DNA of 64,000 nt from Pantoea sp. alder81 (lineage in GTDB: Bacteria > Pseudomonadota > Gammaproteobacteria > Enterobacterales > Enterobacteriaceae), in assembly GCF_020179835.1 (NCBI RefSeq), contig NZ_JAIUDA010000006.1:248001-312000 (forward strand), written 5' to 3'. The notes under the pieces were generated by a model. That model ran no database searches. It saw only the letters and a list, made by a program, of their open reading frames with translations, and was not told the origin of the DNA. Below, in pieces: positions 51,764 to 63,928 of this stretch. Numbering within the stretch: the first letter of the stretch is position 1; each line of letters starts with the position of its first letter. The translations under genes were made by a program, and so were the position numbers.

Positions 51764-51939
51764 GACGTATCGCACGTGTTTACCGGATGCGGTGCCGCGC
51801 TGCTTCAGATAACGCACGATTTATCGCGCGTGTTTACCGGATGTGTTGCCGTACTGCTTCAGACTACACACGATTTATCGCGCGTGTTAACCGGATGTGG
51901 CGCAGTGCCGCTTCAGGTAACGCACGATAAATCGCGCCG
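51764..51939. repeat. 54-bp tandem repeat, just over three copies
   Basis: The block GTGTT(T/A)ACCGGATG recurs at 54-bp steps (ACCGG at 51783, 51837, 51891). Each unit also carries CGATTTATCGCGC, and the array closes with the inverse GCACGATAAATCGCG, giving inverted as well as direct repetition. It fills the space between convergent garK and barA. No coding value is evident. Confidence 0.85.
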
Positions 51940-51959
51940 CACCAAGTCTGAAAACTCCA

Positions 51960-54689
51960 TCACATGACGCCCAACACCTTCCGCGCTTCACGCGCCACGT
52001 TCGCCATCTCATCACTCAATTCAAGCAATTCCGGCTCCAGCGCTTCAATATCGCTCTCCTGATGCAGGCTCTTCTCTAGCTGCTGGCACAGCTGTTTCAA
52101 TCGTGGCACGCCGCTGTAGCTGGCGCTGCCGTGCAGCTTATGGATGATCTCGCGCAGGCCAACAACATCGTTACTGGCCATGCAACTCTCCACGCGATCT
52201 TCCACTTCCGGCAGGAAATCCAGCAGCATTTGCAGCAGATCGCGTGCCAGATCCGGTTTATTGGCGGCCTGGCGCAGCGCCAGTGTCCAGTCGAGCGACG
52301 GCGCAACATCGGGCAACAGTGTCGCTGTTGCCGTGGGATTCGGAGCATAACGCTGCAACAGCTGACTCAATTTACCTTCATCAATCGGCTTCGCCAGATA
52401 ATCATTCATTCCGGCACCAATCAGCTGCTGACGTTCGCCATCCAGTGCATGTGCGGTGACCGCGACAATCGGTGTATTCGCATGCAGCGGCAGGCTGCGG
52501 ATAATTTCACTGGCGCGAATGCCATCGATATCCGGCATCTGGATATCCATCAAAATCACATCCAGCTTATGTAACCGCGCCTGTCGGATGGCTTGTTCCG
52601 CGTTATCACACAGAATGATGTGCTGAACCTGCTCCTCCAGCAGAGCGCCAATTAATTTCAGATTGGCAGGATTGTCATCCACCGCCATCACCGTCAGCGG
52701 CTGGCGGGTACTGTGCGGTAAGGCATCGTTATGCAGACTGTGCAAATCCAGTAGCATCGGCAGCAGGCGTGTCAGTGAAACCGGTTTGGCAATACAGCCC
52801 GCAATGCCCCGCGCGCGCAGATCGTCGGCAAACAGCATCATCTCGCTCGGAAGTGCCAGCAGCACTGAGTCGGCATGCGCGCGCAGGCGCTGAATCAAAG
52901 CATCCGGTAGCGTCGCGGGATGCGGATCGCTCACCGGTAATCCCATTAACAGCAGTGGGAAGCGGGTATCCGGCAACTCTTCCAGCGAAGCGAAATGCTG
53001 CACTTGCAGCGGCGTGATGCTGAGCATCTCCTGAACCGCTTTCGCTACCGCAGCATGCGGTTCGATATAGGCTAATGGGGTGGCACGCAGATCTTCCAGC
53101 ATGCGCGGGATCGGTGGCGCGTTAGGATTGAGATCGAGATGGACGTGCACCCAGAAAGTGGATCCCTGATTCTGACGGCTGTGGAAGGCAATCTCGCCGC
53201 CCATTTCAGACACCAGTTTTTGCGTAATCACCAGGCCTAATCCGGTGCCGCCATGGCGCCGCGAAATACTCGCATCCGCCTGACGGAAAGCCTGGAACAG
53301 CTGCGACTGCTGCTGCTCGGAAATACCAATGCCGGTGTCGTGAATCTGAATTTCCAGCCCGACGCGCGTATTGCTCAGGCTGCGCAACTCGACGCGCAAA
53401 TCGATATGGCCCGTTTCGGTAAATTTAATCGCATTGCCAATCAGATTGATCATGATCTGCTGTAACCGCAGCGGGTCACCAATCACATTATCCGGCACCT
53501 GTTTTTCCAGGCAGACGGTGATCTCTAATCCCTTGTCATGTGCTGAAGGTGCCAGCAGCACCAGGGTTTCATCCAGCGTGGCGCGCAGCGGGAACGGGAT
53601 CGATTCCAGCACCAGCTTGCCCGCTTCGAGCTTCGAAAAATCCAGCACATCGTTGATGATGCTCAGCAGGTTGTTGGCCGAGCGCTCAATGGTGCTCATA
53701 TAATCGCGCTGGTTGGTACTTAACCCGGTTTTCAGCATCTGGCGGGTAAAGCCAATCACGCCATTCAACGGCGTTCGCAACTCGTGCGACATATTGGCGA
53801 GGAACTCTGATTTGATACGTGCGGCTTCCTGCGCGCGCTTCTTCGCCAAATCCAGTTCGACGTTTTGAATCTCCAACTGCTCCAGCGTTTCACGCAGATC
53901 GTAAGTGGCCTGATCAATATTCTGCTGCATCTCTTCATGGTAAGCGGTGAGCGACATCGCCATGGCGTTGATGCCGTTTTTCAAAATACTCAGCTCACCC
54001 AGCATATAGCCATCAACGCGGCTGTCGAGCTGGCCACGGCGTATGCGGTCTACTGTGGAAACCATATTGCGAATCGGCCCGGTGACATCGCGCATCAGGC
54101 GATAGGCAAACAGCATGGCGATACATAAGCAGAATAGCAGCAGCAAGGTGGCCACAAACACCTCTTTGTACTGCTCCAGTCGCACCGATTGCAGATCCAG
54201 TTCAATGGCCACATAACCCAGCGGATTGCCGGCCGGCTTGGCGTCTTCTCCTGGCAGTTCATCCACCGAATAACGCTCGGAGATGATTGGCGTGCGCAGC
54301 ACCATCAAATTGCCGTGGCGCTCGACGGAAACGCCATCTTCCAGCGTCGAGATATCTTCTTTCTGCAATAACGCCAGATTTTGGTTGTTGTTCGAGGTGA
54401 CGTAGATGTGATTGTTATTGTCGAAAATAGTAATGGCACGGACAATATCGGAATGACGACGATGCAGCAGGCTGACCAGCTCGCGAATCGCATCACGGTT
54501 GTGCCAGGTCATGCCGTATTCGCTGGATACCGCCAGCGGTTCGATAATGTTCGATCCGGCATCGCGCACCTGATGCTGTAACTCGTTATAGCGGTGCACC
54601 ACGAAGAAGGTACTGAGCAACAGACCAATCATTAAGGTTGGCGCCAGTATCAAAATCATCATTCGCGCCCGCAGGCTATATTTGGTCAT
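51960..54689 (-). CDS. barA: Hybrid sensor histidine kinase BarA
   Basis: Tripartite sensor of the BarA-UvrY system, responding to short-chain carboxylates such as acetate and formate; it drives csrB/csrC transcription. It has 909 residues (E. coli 918). Membrane segments at about 10-31 and 178-197 flank a periplasmic sensor region; HAMP follows, then the HisKA site H302 in [12 protein letters not shown], the HATPase with [11 protein letters not shown] and [10 protein letters not shown], a receiver with Asp715 in [12 protein letters not shown], and a C-terminal Hpt with His853 in [11 protein letters not shown]. All phosphorelay residues are present. Confidence 0.97.
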   Translation of the reverse strand: MTKYSLRARMMILILAPTLMIGLLLSTFFVVHRYNELQHQVRDAGSNIIEPLAVSSEYGMTWHNRDAIRELVSLLHRRHSDIVRAITIFDNNNHIYVTSNNNQNLALLQKEDISTLEDGVSVERHGNLMVLRTPIISERYSVDELPGEDAKPAGNPLGYVAIELDLQSVRLEQYKEVFVATLLLLFCLCIAMLFAYRLMRDVTGPIRNMVSTVDRIRRGQLDSRVDGYMLGELSILKNGINAMAMSLTAYHEEMQQNIDQATYDLRETLEQLEIQNVELDLAKKRAQEAARIKSEFLANMSHELRTPLNGVIGFTRQMLKTGLSTNQRDYMSTIERSANNLLSIINDVLDFSKLEAGKLVLESIPFPLRATLDETLVLLAPSAHDKGLEITVCLEKQVPDNVIGDPLRLQQIMINLIGNAIKFTETGHIDLRVELRSLSNTRVGLEIQIHDTGIGISEQQQSQLFQAFRQADASISRRHGGTGLGLVITQKLVSEMGGEIAFHSRQNQGSTFWVHVHLDLNPNAPPIPRMLEDLRATPLAYIEPHAAVAKAVQEMLSITPLQVQHFASLEELPDTRFPLLLMGLPVSDPHPATLPDALIQRLRAHADSVLLALPSEMMLFADDLRARGIAGCIAKPVSLTRLLPMLLDLHSLHNDALPHSTRQPLTVMAVDDNPANLKLIGALLEEQVQHIILCDNAEQAIRQARLHKLDVILMDIQMPDIDGIRASEIIRSLPLHANTPIVAVTAHALDGERQQLIGAGMNDYLAKPIDEGKLSQLLQRYAPNPTATATLLPDVAPSLDWTLALRQAANKPDLARDLLQMLLDFLPEVEDRVESCMASNDVVGLREIIHKLHGSASYSGVPRLKQLCQQLEKSLHQESDIEALEPELLELSDEMANVAREARKVLGVM

Positions 54690-54765
54690 AATTGTGGTCT
54701 GGCAATTCTCGGCATTAATCCCTGTGCACTCACCTTGCGCGGCGGCACACCCAATTCCTCACACT

Positions 54766-55453
54766 ATGGCGCAATTTTACTCCGCAAAACAGCATGTAGC
54801 GACTCCGCGGGGTGGAATTGGCACAGCGCCCCATTTTGGTGCCCAAACGTGAGGCGTGATAACCGCTGTTGCACCACTGTCTCAATATCTTTCAGACGTT
54901 GAGAAGCCCAGCGCTCTTATTCTGGCGGATAAGGGAGCGCCGCTGGCGCTGCGTCATCTTGATGCAGTGCCTGTAAAGGATCTTGCAAAACTGGAACGTT
55001 TTTCGCATGAGCACAAGCGCTCGGATGCGCGAGGCGTTTTGCGGCAGGGTCATCAGCCAGCCTGTAGGAAAGTTCGTACAAATTTCTTTGGGTGTGGAGG
55101 GTGTTGCAGCATTAGTCCGACAGGCAGCGTATAATGCTGAGCTGAATAATCTTAAAAATGTCCGCTTTTTCCCGCACAACCTGGAAGAAGACGTTGCCCA
55201 CCAGCCGTGGGCAGCACAGGGATTTAACAAGGTGTTACGGGATCCAGCACGCGCTGGAGCCGCGGGTGTGATGTCGCATATCGTTAAACTTGCGCCGCAA
55301 CGCGTGGTCTATGTTTCCTGTAACCCAACAACACTTGCGCGCGACAGTCAGGCATGACTGTCGGCGGGCTACCATTTGGAAAGGGTCGCGATGCTGGATA
55401 TGTTCCCACATACCCGTCATCTCGAATCCATGGTGCTGTTTAGCAAAACATAA
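54766..55453 (+). pseudogene. rlmD: Decayed 23S rRNA m5U1939 methyltransferase gene rlmD
   Basis: Remnant between barA and relA, where E. coli has intact rlmD (433 residues). It begins MAQFYSAK as in RlmD, then hits a stop at 54850-54852 with most of the first half deleted. A second piece (about 54862-55015) matches the middle (LALRHLDAVPV, LAKLERFSHEHK). After a frameshift and deletion a third piece (about 55031-55357) matches the catalytic end (GVEGVAALV, NLEEDVAHQPW, DPARAGAAGVM, YVSCNPTTLARDS), then TGA interrupts, and the last piece ([26 protein letters not shown]) runs to the normal stop. Total 688 bp against about 1300 bp. It cannot make a working enzyme. Confidence 0.93.
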
Positions 55454-55485
55454 GCGGCGTTTTCGTCGTTATGGCAGGAGAGGAT

Positions 55486-57720
55486 ATGGTTGCGGTTAGA
55501 AGTGCGCATTTAAATACGGAAGGGGAGTTTGCCCTTGACCAGTGGATCGCCAGTTTAAATATCAATAATCCGCAATCCTGTCAGCGATTGGCGGACACCT
55601 GGCGCTACTGTGAAACCGAAACGCACAACCATCCAGATCAGGCTCTGCTGCTATGGCGCGGTATTGAGATGGTGGAAATTCTCACCATGCTCAGTATGGA
55701 TAACGACAGCCTGCGCGCTGCTTTGCTGTTCCCGCTGGCTAACGCCGATGTGGTCAGTGAAGAAGAGCTGGAAGAGTCTTTCGGCAAAGGCATTGTGTCC
55801 CTGGTGCACGGCGTGCGCGATATGGATGCGATCCGCCAGCTGAAAGCCATCCACAATGATTCGATGGCTTCCGAGCAGGTGGATAACGTACGTCGCATGT
55901 TGCTGGCGATGGTGGAAGATTTCCGCTGCGTCGTCATCAAGCTGGCGGAGCGCATCGCCCACCTGCGTGAAATGAAGGACGCGCCAGAAGACGAACGCGT
56001 CCTCGCCGCCAAAGAAAGCACCAACATCTATGCGCCGTTAGCCAACCGTCTGGGTATTGGTCAGCTCAAATGGGAGCTGGAAGATTACTGCTTCCGCTAT
56101 CTGCATCCTGATGAATACAAACGCATCGCTAAATTGCTGCATGAACGTCGCATTGACCGCGAAGGGTACATCGATAACTTCGTGAGTAATCTGCGCTCGG
56201 AGATGCAGAAAGAGGGCGTGCGCGCCGAAGTGTATGGCCGCCCTAAACATATCTACAGCATCTGGCGCAAGATGCAGAAAAAGTCGCTGGCGTTTGACGA
56301 ACTGTTCGATGTGCGTGCGGTGCGCATCGTCGCGGAACGTTTGCAGGATTGCTACGGCGCGCTGGGTACCGTGCACACGCTGTATCGCCATCTTCCCAGC
56401 GAATTCGACGACTACGTTGCCAATCCAAAGCCCAATGGTTATCAATCGATTCACACTGTGGTGCTCGGTCCGCAGGGCAAGACGGTAGAGATCCAGATTC
56501 GTACGCGCCAGATGCATGAAGATGCAGAATTAGGCGTTGCCGCGCACTGGAAGTACAAAGAAGGCCCAACCTCCAGCAACGCGCGTGGTGCCGCAGGGCA
56601 CGAAGAACGCATTGCGTGGCTGCGTAAGCTGATCACCTGGCAGGAAGAGATGTCCGATTCTGGCGAGATGCTGGAAGAGGTGCGCAGTCAGGTATTTGAC
56701 GATCGGGTGTACGTGTTTACCCCGAAAGGTGACGTGGTCGATCTGCCATCCGGTTCAACGCCACTCGACTTCGCTTATCACATTCACAGCGACATCGGCC
56801 ATCGCTGCATTGGTGCCAAGATCAGCGGCCGTATCGTACCGTTCACCTATCAGTTGCAAATGGGCGATCAGATTGAAGTGATCACCCAGAAGCAGCCGAA
56901 CCCGAGCCGCGACTGGCTAAACCCGAACCTCGGCTACATCACCACCAGCCGTGGTCGTTCGAAGATTCACGCCTGGTTCCGCAAACAGGATCGCGACAAG
57001 AACATTGTGGCTGGCCGACAGATTCTTGAAAGCGAGTTGAGCCAGCTGGATATTAGTTTCCGTGATGCAGAAAAAATTCTGCTGCCGCGTTATAACGTCA
57101 GCTCGCAGGATGAGTTGTTGGCAATGATTGGCGGCGGCGATATTCGCCTCAATCAGATGGTTAACTTCCTGCAGGCCAAGCTCAATAAGCCGAGTGCTGA
57201 AGAGGAAGATCGCGAAGCGCTGCGTCAACTGACACAGAAATCACATCACCCTTCTTCTGCTCGCAAAGAAAGCGGACGTGTGGTGGTGGAAGGCGTGGGT
57301 AATCTGCTGCACCACATCGCACGCTGCTGCCAGCCGATTCCAGGCGACGATATCGTGGGCTTTATTACGCAAGGGCGCGGCATTTCCATTCACCGTGCCG
57401 ATTGTGATCAGTTAAGCGAACTGATCTCTCATGCACCGGAACGAATTGTCGATGCGGTGTGGGGTGAAGATTACTCCAGCGGTTATTCGCTGGTAGTGCG
57501 CGTGACGGCCAACGATCGCAGCGGGTTACTGCGCGATATCACCACAATTCTGGCAAATGAGAAGGTTAACGTGCTTGGGGTTTCCAGCCGCAGCGACACC
57601 AAAAAGCAGCTGGCGACCATTGATATGGATATCGAAATTTACAACCAGCAGGTGCTGGGCCGCGTGCTGGCGCGTCTTAATCAAGTGCCGGATATCATCG
57701 ACGCGCGCCGTTTGAACTGA
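55486..57720 (+). CDS. relA: GTP pyrophosphokinase RelA
   Basis: Ribosome-bound (p)ppGpp synthetase of the stringent response. From ATG 55486 it has 744 residues, exactly the E. coli length; AGGAGAGG lies just upstream, so the earlier ATG at 55471 is rejected. Order: inactive hydrolase domain, synthetase domain (YGRPKHIYSIWRKM, YQSIHT), TGS (VYVFTPKGDVVDLPSGSTPLDFAYHIH), helical/zinc-finger region with HHIARCCQPIPGDDI, and a C-terminal ACT domain (LLRDITTILANEKVNVLGV). mazG follows, but mazEF, found here in E. coli, is missing. Confidence 0.97.
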   Translation: MVAVRSAHLNTEGEFALDQWIASLNINNPQSCQRLADTWRYCETETHNHPDQALLLWRGIEMVEILTMLSMDNDSLRAALLFPLANADVVSEEELEESFGKGIVSLVHGVRDMDAIRQLKAIHNDSMASEQVDNVRRMLLAMVEDFRCVVIKLAERIAHLREMKDAPEDERVLAAKESTNIYAPLANRLGIGQLKWELEDYCFRYLHPDEYKRIAKLLHERRIDREGYIDNFVSNLRSEMQKEGVRAEVYGRPKHIYSIWRKMQKKSLAFDELFDVRAVRIVAERLQDCYGALGTVHTLYRHLPSEFDDYVANPKPNGYQSIHTVVLGPQGKTVEIQIRTRQMHEDAELGVAAHWKYKEGPTSSNARGAAGHEERIAWLRKLITWQEEMSDSGEMLEEVRSQVFDDRVYVFTPKGDVVDLPSGSTPLDFAYHIHSDIGHRCIGAKISGRIVPFTYQLQMGDQIEVITQKQPNPSRDWLNPNLGYITTSRGRSKIHAWFRKQDRDKNIVAGRQILESELSQLDISFRDAEKILLPRYNVSSQDELLAMIGGGDIRLNQMVNFLQAKLNKPSAEEEDREALRQLTQKSHHPSSARKESGRVVVEGVGNLLHHIARCCQPIPGDDIVGFITQGRGISIHRADCDQLSELISHAPERIVDAVWGEDYSSGYSLVVRVTANDRSGLLRDITTILANEKVNVLGVSSRSDTKKQLATIDMDIEIYNQQVLGRVLARLNQVPDIIDARRLN

Positions 57721-57734
57721 TGTTGCCAGGTTCA

Positions 57735-57827
57735 GGTCGCCATAAATGGTGACCCTACGTTGTTTCAGCCATAAATAGCGCGTCTACAGTGTTTCGGTGC
57801 GCCACAGGGTCGCCATTTATGGCGGCC
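57735..57827. repeat. REP pair between relA and mazG (BIME-like)
   Basis: A minus-oriented GGTCGCCAT/ATGGTGACC palindrome with GTAG head (57735-57758) faces a plus-oriented GGTCGCCAT/ATGGCGGCC palindrome (57808-57827) whose head is altered to ACAG. Inverted pairs of this kind resemble BIMEs. Confidence 0.78.
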
Positions 57828-57858
57828 TTTTCCATTTTTAACTCCTAAGGATTTCCCC

Positions 57859-58665
57859 ATGACAGCCCTGAATCGCCTGCTCACCATTATGCAAACTCTG
57901 CGCGACCCGGAACGCGGCTGCCCGTGGGATCGTCAGCAGACCTTCGCCTCCATCGCGCCTTACACGCTGGAAGAAACTTACGAAGTGATCGATGCCATTC
58001 AGCGTGAAGACTTTGACGGTCTGCGCGGTGAGCTCGGAGACCTGTTGTTCCAGGTGGTGTTTTACGCGCAGATGGCCGATGAGCAGCAGCGTTTTAACTT
58101 CGATGATATTTGTAACGCCATCAGCGACAAACTTGAGCGCCGCCATCCGCACATCTTCGGAGATGTGCAGGCTGAGACCACGCAGGAAGTACTGAAAAAC
58201 TGGGAAGCGATCAAACACAGCGAGCGTGCCGAGAAGTCACAGCACTCAGCGTTGGATGACATACCTAAAGCTTTGCCTGCACTGATGCGCGCGCACAAAA
58301 TTCAGAAGCGCTGTAGCACGGTGGGATTCGACTGGAATAACCTCGGGCCGGTGCTCGATAAAGTGCATGAAGAGATCGATGAAGTGATGCACGAAGCGCA
58401 GCAGGCGGTGGTCGATAACGACAAGCTGGAAGAGGAGATTGGCGATCTGCTGTTCGCCACCGTCAACCTTTCTCGTCATCTGGGCAGCAAAGCCGAAATC
58501 GCCTTGCAGAAAGCCAACGACAAATTTGAGCGCCGTTTCCGTCAGGTTGAAAAGATCATCACGGATCAGGGACTGGCGATGACCGATGCCACCCTGGATC
58601 AAATGGAAGCCGCCTGGCAGCAGGTGAAAGTCAGTGAGAACAAAGACTCAGCGATTATTCCATAA
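57859..58665 (+). CDS. mazG: Nucleoside triphosphate pyrophosphohydrolase MazG
   Basis: Hydrolyses (d)NTPs to monophosphates and PPi; in E. coli it also lowers ppGpp-linked toxicity. It has 268 residues (E. coli 263) with two MazG repeats, each bearing an EExxE metal motif: ETYEVIDAI near residue 39, GELGDLLFQVVFY, and DEVMHEAQQAV with EEEIGDLLFATVNL in the C-terminal half. Start ATG 57859 has AAGG upstream. Separated from relA by REPs only. Confidence 0.95.
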   Translation: MTALNRLLTIMQTLRDPERGCPWDRQQTFASIAPYTLEETYEVIDAIQREDFDGLRGELGDLLFQVVFYAQMADEQQRFNFDDICNAISDKLERRHPHIFGDVQAETTQEVLKNWEAIKHSERAEKSQHSALDDIPKALPALMRAHKIQKRCSTVGFDWNNLGPVLDKVHEEIDEVMHEAQQAVVDNDKLEEEIGDLLFATVNLSRHLGSKAEIALQKANDKFERRFRQVEKIITDQGLAMTDATLDQMEAAWQQVKVSENKDSAIIP

Positions 58666-58817
58666 ATTGCCGATTATTCCTGCGTTGTGCATAATTTGTC
58701 CGCTTGCGCTTACTCGATTCAGCCGAGCGGCAACTTTGTGACGCACGTCAACATTTCAACCCCACCTATCCGCTATGTTATCGGCAACAATGCGTGGGGG
58801 ATGGTGTGATTCATCAA

Positions 58818-58846
58818 TTGTGGCTTAAGACGACTTCGGGTATACT
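58818..58846 (+). promoter_or_regulatory. Sigma-70 promoter of pyrG
   Basis: TTGTGG and TATACT are exactly 17 bp apart, about 55 bp before the pyrG start. The leader contains AACCTAAACTCTCAGGTT, a small stem just ahead of the start codon. Confidence 0.75.
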
Positions 58847-58885
58847 ATTTTCCCGTCTTGGTTATTCCACCGTCTTTAAACCTAA

Positions 58886-60538
<1,653 letters not shown>

Positions 60539-60548
60539 GAGTTTAACG

Positions 60549-60577
60549 AACAGCGCGCGAACTTTTCGCGCGTTGTT
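60549..60577 (+). terminator. Hairpin between pyrG and eno
   Basis: CGCGCGAA / TTCGCGCG stem with 3-nt loop, extended by AACA/TGTT. The following sequence (TGTCTTA) is only weakly T-rich, so read-through into eno is likely. Confidence 0.55.
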
Positions 60578-60591
60578 TGTCTTAGGATTGA

Positions 60592-61911
<1,320 letters not shown>

Positions 61912-61952
61912 TGGTCTGTTGATGTGGCCTTAATGGCCGCATCATCGCTGAT

Positions 61953-61987
61953 AAAGCCCCGCCTCGTGCGGGGCTTTTGTTTTTTTG
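61953..61987 (+). terminator. Rho-independent terminator of eno
   Basis: Ten-bp stem AAAGCCCCGC / GCGGGGCTTT followed by TTGTTTTTTTG. Very similar to the thyA terminator at 11921. Confidence 0.92.
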
Positions 61988-62060
61988 ACACGAAGCAGCT
62001 GTGAACGCACCGCGAAAATCTGCCATAATCCCCGCCTCGAAATTTAGACGTGAGTGAAAA

Positions 62061-62732
62061 ATGTTCTACCCGATTAACGAAATGTTCCAGACCCTGCAGG
62101 GTGAAGGTTTTTACACCGGTGTTCCGGCGCTGTTCATCCGCTTACAGGGATGTCCAGTGGGCTGTAGCTGGTGTGATACCAAACATACCTGGGAAAAGCT
62201 GGCCGATCGGGAGACCTCGCTGGGCGATATTCTGGTGAAAACCGTGGAGAGTGACGCCTGGGGCAGCGCCGATGCGGCAATGCTGATTGAGACCATTCAA
62301 CGTCAGGGCTGGACCGCGCGCCATGTGGTGATCACTGGCGGTGAACCGGCTATTTTTGATTTGCGTCCATTGACTGAGGCGCTGGAAGTGGCCGGTTTTG
62401 AGTGCCAGATTGAGACCAGCGGTACCCATGAAGTGCACTGTTCTGACGCCACCTGGGTGACGGTTTCACCGAAGGTGAATATGCGCGGCGGTTATGACGT
62501 GTTGCCGCAGGCGTTGCAGCGTGCGGATGAGATTAAACATCCGGTGGCACGCGAGCGTGATGTCGAAGCGTTGGATGTGTTACTGGCGGGTCTGCATGAT
62601 GATAAGAAGCGCATCGTGGCGCTGCAACCGATCAGTCGTGGCGATGCGGCCACCAAACTGTGTATTGATACCTGCATTGCGCGTAACTGGCGTCTTTCGA
62701 TGCAGACGCATAAGTATTTGAATATTGCCTGA
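62061..62732 (+). CDS. queE: 7-carboxy-7-deazaguanine synthase QueE
   Basis: Radical-SAM enzyme that rearranges 6-carboxytetrahydropterin to 7-carboxy-7-deazaguanine in queuosine synthesis. It has 223 residues, as in E. coli. The cluster cysteines are C31, C35 and C38 in QGCPVGCSWCDT; substrate block YPINEMFQTLQGEG at the N terminus and ITGGEPAIFD for SAM. Confidence 0.95.
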   Translation: MFYPINEMFQTLQGEGFYTGVPALFIRLQGCPVGCSWCDTKHTWEKLADRETSLGDILVKTVESDAWGSADAAMLIETIQRQGWTARHVVITGGEPAIFDLRPLTEALEVAGFECQIETSGTHEVHCSDATWVTVSPKVNMRGGYDVLPQALQRADEIKHPVARERDVEALDVLLAGLHDDKKRIVALQPISRGDAATKLCIDTCIARNWRLSMQTHKYLNIA

Positions 62733-62739
62733 TTAATTC

Positions 62740-62806
62740 GGTGCGCATCAATGCGCACCCTACAAAAAATTGCACAGGCACCGTAGGGTCGCCATTCATG
62801 GCGACC
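62740..62806. repeat. Facing REP pair of two subfamilies
   Basis: A minus-oriented GTAG-headed GGTGCGCAT/ATGCGCACC element (62740-62763) is followed by a plus-oriented GTAG-headed GGTCGCCAT/ATGGCGACC element (62783-62806). One of each subfamily is paired here between convergent queE and the pyrophosphatase gene. Confidence 0.82.
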
Positions 62807-62839
62807 TTGCCCATGACCGCACCGGTCCAGCCATCTGTT

Positions 62840-63439
62840 TTACTGCTTGGCTTTATAGGCCTCGAAGGCCTGTTTGATCTCAGTTTTGGCTTTCGCCGCA
62901 TCTTCAAAACCATTCAGTTCGACTTTCTTACGGCCATCTGGCAACTGCTTATACACGCGGAAGAACGCTTGCAGACGCTCCTGCTCCATTTTTGGCAGAT
63001 CGCTCATCTCTTTAATGTCATCGTAAGTCGGGTCGATTTTGCTGGTCGGAACCGCAACAATCTTGTCGTCTACTTCGCCGCCATCGATCATTTTCAGTAC
63101 GCCGATCGGACGCAGTTTGATCAGCGTGCCTGGTTGCAGCGGTGCACGAGTGTAGAAGATCACATCCAGCGGATCGCCATCGCCGCCCAGAGACTGGGTC
63201 AGTGAGCCGTAGTTTGCCGGATAGGCAACCGGCATCGACTGGAAACGGTCAGCGACGATGAAACCGGTTTTTGCATCGGTTTCATATTTAATCATGCCGC
63301 CAGCGGGAATTTCAGTCACGGCATAGAACTCATCCGGTACTTTTTCTGGCTGCGGAAAATCCAGTACGTTTTGAGCCTGAACGGCGGCAGAGGCGGAAAC
63401 CAGTAAAGCGATAACAGAAAGGCGTTTAACGAAGTTCAT
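62840..63439 (-). CDS. Exported family I inorganic pyrophosphatase
   Basis: Family I inorganic pyrophosphatase (PPi to two phosphate) of 199 residues with an N-terminal signal peptide: MNFVKRL, hydrophobic core, and a likely cut after VQA at residue 22. Metal-binding residues D87, D89 and D92 in GDGDPLDV, the pair in DGGEVDDKIVAVP, and KYETDAKTG and NYGSL are all kept, so it should be active. The E. coli housekeeping Ppa is cytoplasmic with no signal peptide, so this is an extra periplasmic form. It stands between queE and queD, though no link to queuosine synthesis is evident. Confidence 0.9.
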   Translation of the reverse strand: MNFVKRLSVIALLVSASAAVQAQNVLDFPQPEKVPDEFYAVTEIPAGGMIKYETDAKTGFIVADRFQSMPVAYPANYGSLTQSLGGDGDPLDVIFYTRAPLQPGTLIKLRPIGVLKMIDGGEVDDKIVAVPTSKIDPTYDDIKEMSDLPKMEQERLQAFFRVYKQLPDGRKKVELNGFEDAAKAKTEIKQAFEAYKAKQ

Positions 63440-63568
63440 TGTTGATTCTCTTGATCTTTAATGAAGGAGACAACAACGTAGAGGGGGCGGATGACAGGGA
63501 GATGAAGTGAACGTAAAGAAGCGTATAGCTGAAAGTCAGGCTGCACTGCGGCAGCCCGTCAACAGTGA

Positions 63569-63928
63569 TTAACCTTTATAAGTACAACCTGCGGTACAGG
63601 TTTCTTTGATCATCACTGCGCTCAGTTCTGGCAGGATCGGCTTCATCTGATCCCAAATCCATTTTGCCAGCACTTCACTGGTCGGATTTTCCAGGCCTGG
63701 AATATCATTTAGATAGTGATGATCGAGACGATCATAAATCGGCATAAACGCCGCCTTCAGTTCGGCAAAATCCATTACCCAACCGGTATGCGCATCCACT
63801 TCACCGGTAATTTCTAATCGAACCAAAAACGAATGGCCGTGCAGACGACCACACTTATGCCCTTCAGGCACATGCGGCAGGCGGTGAGCAGATTCGAACT
63901 GGAACTCTTTAAACAGCGTGGTAGACAT
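63569..63928 (-). CDS. queD: 6-carboxy-5,6,7,8-tetrahydropterin synthase QueD
   Basis: Zinc enzyme converting 7,8-dihydroneopterin triphosphate to 6-carboxytetrahydropterin, first committed step of queuosine synthesis. It has 119 residues (E. coli about 121). Zinc ligands H15, H30 and H32 and catalytic C26 lie in [21 protein letters not shown] (split across the motif), and LDHHYLND is present. ATG 63928 (MSTTLFKEF) matches the E. coli start; the frame stays open upstream to 63985 without support. Confidence 0.95.
   Translation of the reverse strand: MSTTLFKEFQFESAHRLPHVPEGHKCGRLHGHSFLVRLEITGEVDAHTGWVMDFAELKAAFMPIYDRLDHHYLNDIPGLENPTSEVLAKWIWDQMKPILPELSAVMIKETCTAGCTYKG

Noticed and set aside
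51764..51939. Replication iterons or CRISPR
   Set aside because: Units are degenerate, mixed direct and inverted, and no initiator or cas gene is near; a palindromic tandem repeat is the simpler reading.
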